Of a stretch of 64,000 bases of DNA, positions 17,982-25,487 are shown in pieces. The translations under genes and the position numbers were made by a program. The stretch comes from Nostoc paludosum FACHB-159 (lineage in GTDB: Bacteria > Cyanobacteriota > Cyanobacteriia > Cyanobacteriales > Nostocaceae): assembly GCF_014698835.1 (NCBI RefSeq), contig NZ_JACJTU010000016.1:1-64000 (forward strand). Direction: 5' to 3'. The notes under the pieces were generated by a model. It had not been told where the DNA came from and did not search any database. It was given only the letters and a program-made list of their open reading frames with translations. Within the stretch, counting starts at the first letter, position 1, and each line of letters begins with the position of its first letter.

Positions 17982-20678
17982 TTATAAAGATGTAGTAGCT
18001 TCTACAGATTCGTTATTAGGCTTACTCTTTAGTAGAGCATCTGCTTCTTCAAAGAAGAACAAGTAAGCCGCTTCCAAAGTTTTTTGATCGGCTAAAAGTT
18101 TTTCTGGTCGTGATTGATAAACCTCTTCATAGAGCTTTCGTAAAACTGCATAGTAGCGTTTGATTTGTTCATACTTAGTTTTCTTAACTCCATGTTCACG
18201 AATTCGGTCTAAGCGAGTATGGTATTGCTGTACTAATGCAGCAAACATTAAATCTAAATCCATATAGGATTTATGTGAACGAACAGCTGCGGTAAACTTG
18301 GCAAAAGGTTCTACTAATGATGTACGTTTATCACGAGAACTTCCCCATAGTTTCGCTTCAGATGCAATTGCAGCTGATTCTTTGAGATATTGAGTTAATA
18401 GCGTGTTTTCATTACTTGGCATAAGGTTTAATAAAGTATTTAGCGGGATAGAAATGCGACTCCAAACTAGTCGAAAATTTGGTTCATCTTGCTCTCGTAA
18501 AGCCCAACGTATCAAAACGTAATAAAGCTCAATCGGTCTGACACAAGCACGCGACAAATCATATAAGCAATCATCGGCTTTTTGAATACTTGCCACAGAT
18601 ATTGCTAGTTTGCCAATACAGCGTAGTCTTTCAAGAATTTTTTCTGCATCTTGTCGCTGCTGATATTGTCCACTTCCTAGTAAAGGTTGTAGTGCAGCAG
18701 GAATTCCTTCTACTCGTCCATAAATATCATTAAATAACTCAACTTCTAAGTTGCTACTAAGAGTAAAAGGAAAGCCAATATCTAAAGACAACGATATTTC
18801 TAAACCTAGCCTCAATGATTTCAGTAAAGCTAAGGAAGCATTAGCATCTCCCCAACCAATAGGGGTAACTATATTAGAGTGAACAAATTCTCGACGTTTA
18901 GGTAGTGCAAAGCCAACAACTTTGTTAGCAGTAAATTTCAAAATTCCATCTCGATATAGTTGAAGTTCATCAGCGGCTACAGGCCCTCCCTCAGCATTAG
19001 TAGCAACAAGTTCATCTATATAGTCTCGCCATATTCTCAAAAACTCTGGACAAGCACCTTTGGGTAAAGAGAAATGTAAATAAAGTGGGTCTTGTTTTTT
19101 AACCGCCGGAAAATTTGCCCCAACTGCCATCAATTGATAAGCTAAAGCTGCAATTGAATCTGCTTGTCTTTTAGGTTCTGCACTAATACCACCTGGCAAG
19201 CGGTTAGAAAAAGCTTGTACTTTTGTACCAGGAGGCATATTATCTGAAATTAGTTCATCTATATCAGTAGATGTAAAACCTAAAGAGCATCTTTGTCTAG
19301 GATTTGCTTCTACATAAGCATTTAAATCATTGGCCCCATTTAATCGAATAGCAAAAGGTAAATTTACCATTCTGTTAACGGCTGCAACTATTTCCTCAGA
19401 TACCTCTATTTCTTCTGAGGTTTGTGTACTTTCTGTTCGTAGTTGAAAAGATTCTTTTAGAGCTTCTTTAATACCATCAATTCCCTTAACAGCAGCCTTA
19501 GCAGCAAATAAAGGTCGCCCATATTGACCGTTAAACGGCTCAATTGCAATGCGCTGTTGTTCAGAAATTCCAGTATGAGTAGCAATTTTATCCCATACTT
19601 CTTTGGGGCTTAACCCAGCTTCACGATAACTGAGATAAGCTGCTTTCAAGCCTTCAGATATAGCAAATTCTTCTGAATTACTTACAGGTATTAAACCAAG
19701 TTCAGCTGCTTTTTTTAATGCTTCTGTACCAGCGGCATCACCCCACTTGGTGACATCTTTAGCAATCTTTTCTGATTTATAACTAGCTTTTTTCTTTTCT
19801 AAAAGAGCCTCAACATTTACTAATACTTCATCAATATTTTGCTGGATAGCTTGTTGAGTAACTTTAATACCGTCTTTGGTAGGTCTGACCAGCCTTTCGA
19901 TATTATTCCCAAAAACTTGGTCAATTTTACTTTGCCAAACAGCAGCTATTTCTTTTGTCAAATCTACATTTGGTAAAGCTTCCCCTTCAAAAAGTTCGCC
20001 GTCGGGAAAAATTGCTAAAGAATGTAAGCCATACTTTTGTAAAACTTCTTCGCAAGCACCCAGTAATAAGGCTGTAATATAACCTTTATCTTCACAAAGG
20101 CGTACTCTAAAAAGTTTACAACTCCTATCAAAAGCAACGGTTAATTCTGTTTCCAGTTTGCGAAAGCGTTTTTCATCTGGAATACCTAAATCAAACAAGT
20201 CAGCAGCCGTCAGCATAGCCGCCCAACGTTCAATATTTGGGTCTTCTGGTAGAAATCTTGCTCCATCACTTACGTTGTGGCCTGAATGGCGTTCAATCAG
20301 CTTTCTGACTAATTCAAAGTCATCTTCTGTTGCCACAAAAGGTAATACACAACCTTTTTCAAGCTGTTCCCTTAAAAAATCTTTGTTCCTAGCTAAGGTT
20401 TTTACTTTTCGTTCTTGAGGATCTAATTTATTCAGATCGTGAACAGCCGTCGCAGCCAGTAACAAAGGTCGCTTATTTTCAGGTACTTCAGCTATTCGGC
20501 TGACTGTCAAAATAAATTGGCACGCAGAGTCTAGATGTTCTGCAAGAGTTGTCCCTTTCCTGACTCCATACTGATGATGATGTGCGTGATTTTCGTAAAG
20601 TTGGGGGCGAATTTCGCTAAAATAACGCTCCTCCAAGCTTTTGGGAGGGCGATTTAAAAGCCTATTGCGCTTGATCAT
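17982..20678 (-). CDS. cas10d: Cas10d (Csc3), HD-nuclease large subunit
   Basis: The 898-residue signature protein of type I-D. The N-terminal HD domain has TTLAEHLDSA (His near 48), AATAVHDLNKLD (His-Asp near 80-81) and ERHSGHNVSDG. The rest is a Cas10-like palm and helical region without an evident GGDD cyclase motif, as expected for Cas10d. It acts as large subunit and nuclease of the effector. Start ATG 20678 lies 24 bp after the stop of a 56-codon ORF. Confidence 0.95.
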   Translation of the reverse strand: MIKRNRLLNRPPKSLEERYFSEIRPQLYENHAHHHQYGVRKGTTLAEHLDSACQFILTVSRIAEVPENKRPLLLAATAVHDLNKLDPQERKVKTLARNKDFLREQLEKGCVLPFVATEDDFELVRKLIERHSGHNVSDGARFLPEDPNIERWAAMLTAADLFDLGIPDEKRFRKLETELTVAFDRSCKLFRVRLCEDKGYITALLLGACEEVLQKYGLHSLAIFPDGELFEGEALPNVDLTKEIAAVWQSKIDQVFGNNIERLVRPTKDGIKVTQQAIQQNIDEVLVNVEALLEKKKASYKSEKIAKDVTKWGDAAGTEALKKAAELGLIPVSNSEEFAISEGLKAAYLSYREAGLSPKEVWDKIATHTGISEQQRIAIEPFNGQYGRPLFAAKAAVKGIDGIKEALKESFQLRTESTQTSEEIEVSEEIVAAVNRMVNLPFAIRLNGANDLNAYVEANPRQRCSLGFTSTDIDELISDNMPPGTKVQAFSNRLPGGISAEPKRQADSIAALAYQLMAVGANFPAVKKQDPLYLHFSLPKGACPEFLRIWRDYIDELVATNAEGGPVAADELQLYRDGILKFTANKVVGFALPKRREFVHSNIVTPIGWGDANASLALLKSLRLGLEISLSLDIGFPFTLSSNLEVELFNDIYGRVEGIPAALQPLLGSGQYQQRQDAEKILERLRCIGKLAISVASIQKADDCLYDLSRACVRPIELYYVLIRWALREQDEPNFRLVWSRISIPLNTLLNLMPSNENTLLTQYLKESAAIASEAKLWGSSRDKRTSLVEPFAKFTAAVRSHKSYMDLDLMFAALVQQYHTRLDRIREHGVKKTKYEQIKRYYAVLRKLYEEVYQSRPEKLLADQKTLEAAYLFFFEEADALLKSKPNNESVEATTSL

Positions 20679-20702
20679 AATAATGCTAACTTCTATCTAG
20701 AT

Positions 20703-20873
20703 TTAGCTCTCAAAGTCGTTATAACTTATGACTTCGCCTTCGTCGTTAGTTACTGGTTGACATTTCAAATCTGCGATTACGCTCCTCAATCGACGGATTT
20801 CGCGTTGATAGTTGTCAATCAGAACCAGACATTCAGCAATCTTGTGAGCGATATACTCCACTGAGTAGTTCAT
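20703..20873 (-). CDS. 56-residue small protein at head of cas operon
   Basis: ATG 20873 to TAA 20703 encodes MNYSVEYIAHKIAECLVLID, then a basic helix (NYQREIRRLRSVIADL) and an acidic tail ending YNDFES. The helical stretch could form a coiled coil. AAGAGG lies about 9 bases upstream of the ATG, a good ribosome site. The stop is 24 bp before cas10d, so it should be the first gene of the operon. I do not recognise a family. It could be a small Cascade-associated or regulatory protein. Confidence 0.65.
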   Translation of the reverse strand: MNYSVEYIAHKIAECLVLIDNYQREIRRLRSVIADLKCQPVTNDEGEVISYNDFES

Positions 20874-20888
20874 AACCTATGACCTCTT

Positions 20889-20912
20889 GCAGGTTGAACG
20901 ACATCTACCTGC
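20889..20912. promoter_or_regulatory. inverted repeat at predicted cas transcription start
   Basis: GCAGGT and ACCTGC are separated by 12 bp. The site lies between the predicted cas -10 box and the first start codon, where a repressor such as the divergent WYL protein could bind. It could equally be a 5'-UTR hairpin. Confidence 0.4.
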
Positions 20913-20916
20913 TCTA

Positions 20917-20946
20917 AGTATAAGCATGAATTTTGTCTAGTGTCAT
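20917..20946 (-). promoter_or_regulatory. predicted cas operon promoter
   Basis: On the minus strand ATGACA (complement of 20941-20946) is 18 bp from TATACT (complement of 20917-20922). Transcription would start near 20910, about 37 bases before the 56-codon ORF. The -35 box lies inside the sequence matched by the crRNA-like RNA. Confidence 0.55.
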
Positions 20947-20962
20947 ATAAACATTGAAGTTA
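20935..20962 (+). promoter_or_regulatory. GTC PAM plus protospacer-like match to the crRNA-like RNA
   Basis: After GTC (20935-20937), the stretch TAGTGTCATATAAACAT matches the spacer-like TAGTGACATATATACAT at 21051 in 15 of 17 bases, and 19 of 25 overall. The mismatches are at positions 6, 13, 18, 20, 21 and 24. GTN/GTH is the known type I-D PAM. The site covers the predicted cas -35 box and the -35 box of the RNA itself. Confidence 0.65.
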
Positions 20963-20983
20963 CTCTCTCAAACTTCTAATTTG
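20955..20983 (+). promoter_or_regulatory. possible promoter of the crRNA-like RNA
   Basis: TTGAAG (20955-20960) and TAATTT (20978-20983) are 17 bp apart on the plus strand, back to back with the cas promoter. The -10 box is weak. Confidence 0.3.
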
Positions 20984-20989
20984 AGGCCA

Positions 20990-21142
20990 CATCGCGTTAT
21001 ATTTGTTTGTGACCCCAAATATCTTCAGAATCCCTATCAGGGATTGAAAATAGTGACATATATACATAGGGGTCAGTTTATTTTCGCAAACAAATCCCTA
21101 TGAGGGTTCATCGGCCAGAGTTACTTACTCTCTGGCTTTTTT
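20990..21142 (+). ncRNA. candidate crRNA-like cas-regulating RNA (CreR-like)
   Basis: The 3' half of a degenerate repeat (TCCCTATCAGGGATTGAAA, 21031-21049) matches the array repeat in 18 of 19 bases, in sense orientation, with an ATTGAAAA handle at 21043-21050. A spacer-like stretch starts at 21051. A second degenerate stem, TCCCTATGAGGG (21095-21106), follows, then a strong terminator. The 5' boundary is a guess. Known CreA/CreR RNAs of other type I systems have this two-repeat form and guide Cascade to a promoter through partial pairing. An outer inverted repeat (TTTGTTTG, TGACCCC / GGGGTCA, CAAACAAA) could fold the RNA. It could instead be an eroded mini-array. Confidence 0.6.
21114..21142 (+). 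terminator. rho-independent terminator
   Basis: GCCAGAG (21114-21120) pairs with CTCTGGC (21130-21136) around a 9-base loop, followed by six T. It reads on the plus strand and lies 171 bp before the WYL gene, so it ends a separate short transcript that starts upstream. Confidence 0.8.
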
Positions 21143-21230
21143 ATGTCTTCTGTAATAACTCCATTGCTAAAGCATCAAAAAAATGTCATTACAATTTCAT
21201 TTGAGGAAGATTATTTCTTGTATGTGTCTA

Positions 21231-21305
21231 TGTACTTGAAAGTAAAAAGCGGATTTACAATTACAAATAAGAGTATGGCATAAATAATTTTGAAGTGCAA
21301 GTACA
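21231..21305. promoter_or_regulatory. wide inverted repeat upstream of the WYL gene
   Basis: TGTACTTG (21231-21238) and CAAGTACA (21298-21305) are exact complements 59 bp apart. The second copy ends 8 bp before the WYL start codon. It is a candidate autoregulatory operator pair. Confidence 0.35.
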
Positions 21306-21313
21306 TTTAAGGA

Positions 21314-22180
21314 ATGCCGAGAAAAAAAGAAACGATTACACTGTCAATTCCGCCAGGAACCAAGGAGAAACTAGAAGCGATCGCCCGCAGTCTCGACATA
21401 TACTGGGGTAAAGATCCTAGTATTTCCGGCTTAATAGTGGCGATCGCTCAACAATCTGTAGAAGTCGGAAAGCCTTTCACGCTTGACTCTAATCAAGTTA
21501 ACGCTTTACAGCAAGCTATCAAAGCCCTTAGTGATGCAGGTCGGATTGGTGAAGCTCAAACTGTAATTACACTTTTAATAGAAAGAGGAAATTTAGATGC
21601 AATAATTCGTCAATCTCTGCTCAAGCAAGCCAGTAGACTCCTACAAGCATGGCAAGAGCAAATAGATAAATATAGGCAAAATCAACAGCCCTTTCACCTG
21701 CTTTATGAAAATTCTCAAGGGCAAGAGCTACTGTACACAGTACGTTACGCAGAACCACGCTTCTTTGATAAACGCTTTTATTTAATGATTTGGTGTGAAG
21801 AAACAGAGGATGTAGAAAATTTGATTCCTGATTTACCGGAACTTTGGCACAACCGCAATTTAACCTTTGATAAAATCCGTTCAATCGTAGCCGCAAGTGG
21901 CAAATGGCGAGAAGAGGGATTAGGTTATGTCAAAGTGTACTTGCACTTTCGAGGCTGGATGGTAAAGTCCTATCAACGTAGGGAAGATGACTTAGAAGAC
22001 GAAATGATTGGAGATGTGCGTCAAGTGGTGCGGCGGGTTGTCAACGAGTTTTGGTTAATTCGAGAAGTTGCACGGTATTGGGAAGATTGCGTAATTGTCT
22101 CACCTGAGAGTTTACGCGATCGCCTAAAACAAAAACTGTTAACCTTATGCGAGTTGTATGATATCGAAACCAAGAGTTAA
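21314..22180 (+). CDS. WYL-domain transcriptional regulator of the CRISPR locus
   Basis: The 288-residue protein has an N-terminal ribbon-helix-helix-like segment (ETITLSIPPGTKEKLEAIA) and a WYL-type ligand-sensing domain around FDKRFYLMIWCEETED. It is divergent from the cas operon. In Synechocystis 6803 the WYL protein Sll7009, in the same setting, lowers crRNA accumulation from the type I-D locus, so a repressor role is likely here. AAGGA sits one base from the ATG, an unusually close ribosome site. The C-terminus (SPESLRDRLKQKLLTLCELY) is helical. Confidence 0.85.
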   Translation: MPRKKETITLSIPPGTKEKLEAIARSLDIYWGKDPSISGLIVAIAQQSVEVGKPFTLDSNQVNALQQAIKALSDAGRIGEAQTVITLLIERGNLDAIIRQSLLKQASRLLQAWQEQIDKYRQNQQPFHLLYENSQGQELLYTVRYAEPRFFDKRFYLMIWCEETEDVENLIPDLPELWHNRNLTFDKIRSIVAASGKWREEGLGYVKVYLHFRGWMVKSYQRREDDLEDEMIGDVRQVVRRVVNEFWLIREVARYWEDCVIVSPESLRDRLKQKLLTLCELYDIETKS

Positions 22181-22347
22181 ATCTTCTATAGAGGTGAAGA
22201 AGTACAGAGTACCTTGATGCCAAAGTACTTATACTGGCTAACTCCTCAGTCAATATCCGATCGCCCCCACACTTCTCAACATATACTTTAAAGAAATGTG
22301 ACATTTAATTGCGCTATTGTAAAAATCAGCTTTACATCAGTTGATTT

Positions 22348-24669
22348 ATGAGCCAGTCTGAAGATACTACAGCCCAAGCTACTGCTCTGACTAACCACGA
22401 TCGCAAACCTATTCATATACCTGGCTCTATTCAACCTCATGGCGTACTATTAGCACTCAATACTCAGCTAGAGATAGTGCAAGTCAGCAACAATACCCAA
22501 GAATACTTGGGTAAAGAGCCAGAAGATTTGCTCACTCAACCGCTGGGCTGTTTGCTGGACGCCAGAAAAGTGGAAGCTATTAAGCAGTGCTTGGTAAAAA
22601 AAATTGGTAGTTGTAGTGCTTTAAAAGTATTAATCAATACTTCTAATGGCGAACGATATTTTGACGCTATTGTTCATCGCACAGAAGAGGCTGTAATTGT
22701 CGAGCTAGAACCGAGAGACTCGGAATCGGAGTTGAGTTTCTTGGGCTTTCACGATTTGGCGGGTGAAGCGATCGCGAAAATGCAAAGCACATCGAATCTG
22801 ATAGAATTTTTGCACATCGCAGCAGAGAAACTTCAAGATATCATCGGTTTTGATCGCGTGATGTTCTATCAATTTGACGAGTCCGGAGCTGGTTCTGTAG
22901 TTGCAGAAGTTAAACGAGAAGATTTATCACCTTATTTAGGACTCCACTATCCCGCTACAGATATTCCAGCCCAAGCAAGAGAATTATACACCCGTTGCTT
23001 GCTGCGATTTATTCCCGATTTAACTGTCGAACCTGCCAAGCTCGTTCCTACAGAAAATACAATAACACATCAGCATCTTGACTTAAGCTACTGCGTGCTA
23101 AGGAGCTTTGATTCGTGTTGTATTGAATATCATCAAAACATGGGAGTGACGGCTCTTTTGGTGATTTCGCTCATCCAAGAGCAAAAGCTTTGGGGATTAA
23201 TATCTTGCCATCATCAAACACCAAAGTATATTTCTTACGAAGTGCGGAAGATGTGCGAATTTTTGGGACAGATTGTTTCTTCAGAATTAGCGCACAAAAT
23301 TAGTCACTCGGAATGGGACTATGAAGTAAAGCTCAAATCGCTACAGTCTGAGTTTCTCAACTCTATTTCCCAAGCAGACAATTTTATTGATGCGCTCATC
23401 AAACCTGAAATCCGTTTGTTAGATCTTGTCAGCGCCTCAGGAGCAGCAATTTGTCTGGATAATGAAGTCACTCTCGTGGGAGCAACACCGAATATTGACC
23501 AGGTGAGGGCGTTGATTGAATGGGCAGATACTCAAGTTCATGACAACTTGTTTTCCACTGATTCTTTGCCAAAGCTTTACCCAGAGGCGCTGATCTTCAA
23601 AGATACTGCTAGCGGCTTGTTGCTACTGCGGATTTCTCAAGTGCGGCGGTATTACATTCTTTGGTTTCGTCCTGAAGTTATCCAAACAGTAAACTGGGCA
23701 GGTAATCCCAAGGAATCCATTCAAGCCCAAGCAGATGGTAGCGTGACGCTATCTGTGCGAAAATCCTTTGCGGCTTGGCAAGAAACAGTCAGATTAACTT
23801 CTCTACCTTGGAGGGCGTGTGAACTTGAGAGTGCTATGAGTTTGAGAAATGCGATCGTTGGTATTGTACTCTCCAAAGCCGATGAGTTAGCCAAAATTAA
23901 TTTGGAATTAGAACGCAGCAATCAAGAACTAGCCTCCTTTGCCTATGCTGCTTCCCACGATCTCAAGGAACCTTTGCGAGGCATTTATAACTTTTCGACG
24001 GTACTATTAGAAGACTATGCCCAAATATTAGATGATGACGGCGTTGAGTGTTTGCAGACAGTAGTCTCCTTGTCTGTACGCATGGAAACGCTGATTAATG
24101 CTCTACTGCGACTCTCCCAATTAGGACAAGCACAACTGCGAGAGCAAGTAACCGACCTCAATGAATTGGTCGATCAAGTAATTGAAATCTTTCGGGCTAG
24201 TCAGCAAAACTCTGGGCTTATCGATATTCGCATTCCTCGACCTTTACCCATAGTCCAGTGCGATCGCGTTCTCGTCAACGAAGTCTTCAGTAACCTAATT
24301 GGTAACGCCTTCAAATACAACGATAAACCCGAAAAGTGGGTTGAGATTGGCTACTTAGAAGAGGGACTGGGGACTAGGGACTGGGGACTAGGAAAGAGTT
24401 TTGTTAACCCAATCCCCAATCCCCAATCCCCAATCCCCAATCCCCAGTCCCCAATCTTCTATGTCCGCGATAACGGTATTGGAATTCCAGAACATCATCT
24501 AGAAACTATCTTTCGACTATTTAAGCGGCTGCACTCTCAGGAAAAATTCGGCGGAGGTGCAGGTGCGGGACTAGCTATTGTTAAGAAAATTGTTGAGCTA
24601 CACAACGGTCAAATTTGGGTTGAATCTACCTTAGGCGTTGGCTCGATATTCTATTTTACGCTCGAATAG
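22348..24669 (+). CDS. cyanobacterial phytochrome histidine kinase (Cph1/CphA type)
   Basis: Order: PAS (about 20-120), GAF (135-310), PHY (320-500), HisKA with phospho-accepting H538 in ASHDLKEPLR, then HATPase with DNGIGI and GAGAGLAI. YPATDIP (201-207) is the chromophore-pocket motif. Bilin-binding Cys is C257 in SFDSCCIEY. The bacteriophytochrome N-terminal Cys is absent (NHDRKPIHIPGS), so a phycocyanobilin photoreceptor is expected. The His that normally follows the bilin Cys is Cys258 here. An insert of CCCCAAT-type repeat DNA (24361-24455, residues about 672-703) lies between the N and G1 boxes. An Rcp1-like regulator follows by 52 bp. Confidence 0.92.
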   Translation: MSQSEDTTAQATALTNHDRKPIHIPGSIQPHGVLLALNTQLEIVQVSNNTQEYLGKEPEDLLTQPLGCLLDARKVEAIKQCLVKKIGSCSALKVLINTSNGERYFDAIVHRTEEAVIVELEPRDSESELSFLGFHDLAGEAIAKMQSTSNLIEFLHIAAEKLQDIIGFDRVMFYQFDESGAGSVVAEVKREDLSPYLGLHYPATDIPAQARELYTRCLLRFIPDLTVEPAKLVPTENTITHQHLDLSYCVLRSFDSCCIEYHQNMGVTALLVISLIQEQKLWGLISCHHQTPKYISYEVRKMCEFLGQIVSSELAHKISHSEWDYEVKLKSLQSEFLNSISQADNFIDALIKPEIRLLDLVSASGAAICLDNEVTLVGATPNIDQVRALIEWADTQVHDNLFSTDSLPKLYPEALIFKDTASGLLLLRISQVRRYYILWFRPEVIQTVNWAGNPKESIQAQADGSVTLSVRKSFAAWQETVRLTSLPWRACELESAMSLRNAIVGIVLSKADELAKINLELERSNQELASFAYAASHDLKEPLRGIYNFSTVLLEDYAQILDDDGVECLQTVVSLSVRMETLINALLRLSQLGQAQLREQVTDLNELVDQVIEIFRASQQNSGLIDIRIPRPLPIVQCDRVLVNEVFSNLIGNAFKYNDKPEKWVEIGYLEEGLGTRDWGLGKSFVNPIPNPQSPIPNPQSPIFYVRDNGIGIPEHHLETIFRLFKRLHSQEKFGGGAGAGLAIVKKIVELHNGQIWVESTLGVGSIFYFTLE
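24361..24455. repeat. heptamer repeat insert inside the phytochrome gene
   Basis: GGGGACTAGGGACT-type repeats on the left and CCCCAATCCCCAAT repeats on the right form an imperfect inverted pair, kept in frame. They encode a Gly/Trp and Pro/Asn/Gln-rich loop between two strands of the ATPase domain. Confidence 0.85.
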
Positions 24670-24721
24670 TTTAAGATAGTCTCCAAATATATATTTTTGT
24701 TAAGTTGTTTTAAGACCACGA

Positions 24722-25195
24722 ATGACAAAAAAACTTCATGAACCTCTGCTCGTTGTTGAGGACAGCAATGAAGATTTTCGGATGCTACAACGTCTGATGC
24801 GGCGCATGTCCGTCCAGAACCCCATACATCGTTGTACTAATGGGGATGAGGTTATAGAGTTCCTTTACCAACAAAGGAGCAATACCTACGACAAGGGCGA
24901 AAAACCATGCAACTCTCAACTAGCATTACGACCCTCTGTAATCTTGCTCGATCTCAATTTGCCAGGTATTGATGGCCGTGACATCCTGACTCGGCTTAAG
25001 CAAGACAAGATTTTCAGGGAAATCCCCATCGTTGTTTTTACTACGTCATCGAACCCCAAGGATATTGAATTGTGCTACCAAAAGGGCGCAAATGGATATC
25101 TAGTAAAGCCGATGGATGCTCAAGAACTAAAAAAGACGATTCAGGCTTTCGTAGACTACTGGCTTGAAGCGAATACGCCGCCTGTGTTGGATTAA
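24722..25195 (+). CDS. Rcp1-like response regulator, partner of the phytochrome
   Basis: A single receiver domain of 157 residues. It shows the acidic pair in LLVVEDSNEDF, phospho-acceptor Asp in ILLDLNLPGIDG, Thr/Ser in FTTSSN and Lys in YLVKPMD. There is no output domain. The insertion after the second helix (EFLYQQRSNTYDK) is typical of Rcp1 regulators that pair with phytochromes. It lies 52 bp downstream on the same strand, probably cotranscribed. Confidence 0.9.
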   Translation: MTKKLHEPLLVVEDSNEDFRMLQRLMRRMSVQNPIHRCTNGDEVIEFLYQQRSNTYDKGEKPCNSQLALRPSVILLDLNLPGIDGRDILTRLKQDKIFREIPIVVFTTSSNPKDIELCYQKGANGYLVKPMDAQELKKTIQAFVDYWLEANTPPVLD

Positions 25196-25487
25196 TTTGT
25201 TTATTTTCCACTGATGAGGCAGTAAGGACAAAGGGATAACAAAGAAGACGGCTTAAAGGGCACACAGACATTTTCGTCTTTGAGTCACTGTGTTTGCTTG
25301 TCTGTCTGAAATTGCTTTTCCCCATTTTCCTGTCTTTCTTGCTGCCTTGTAGTATTTGCGATCGCTTTAGGATTAGTAAAGAATTTAGTTTTTATTTATA
25401 TTTATTTTATATTATTTTTAGAATTATGCAATAAACCACAATCTGGATAAAAGGGATCTACATAGCTCCCCGATCCTCATACTTAAT

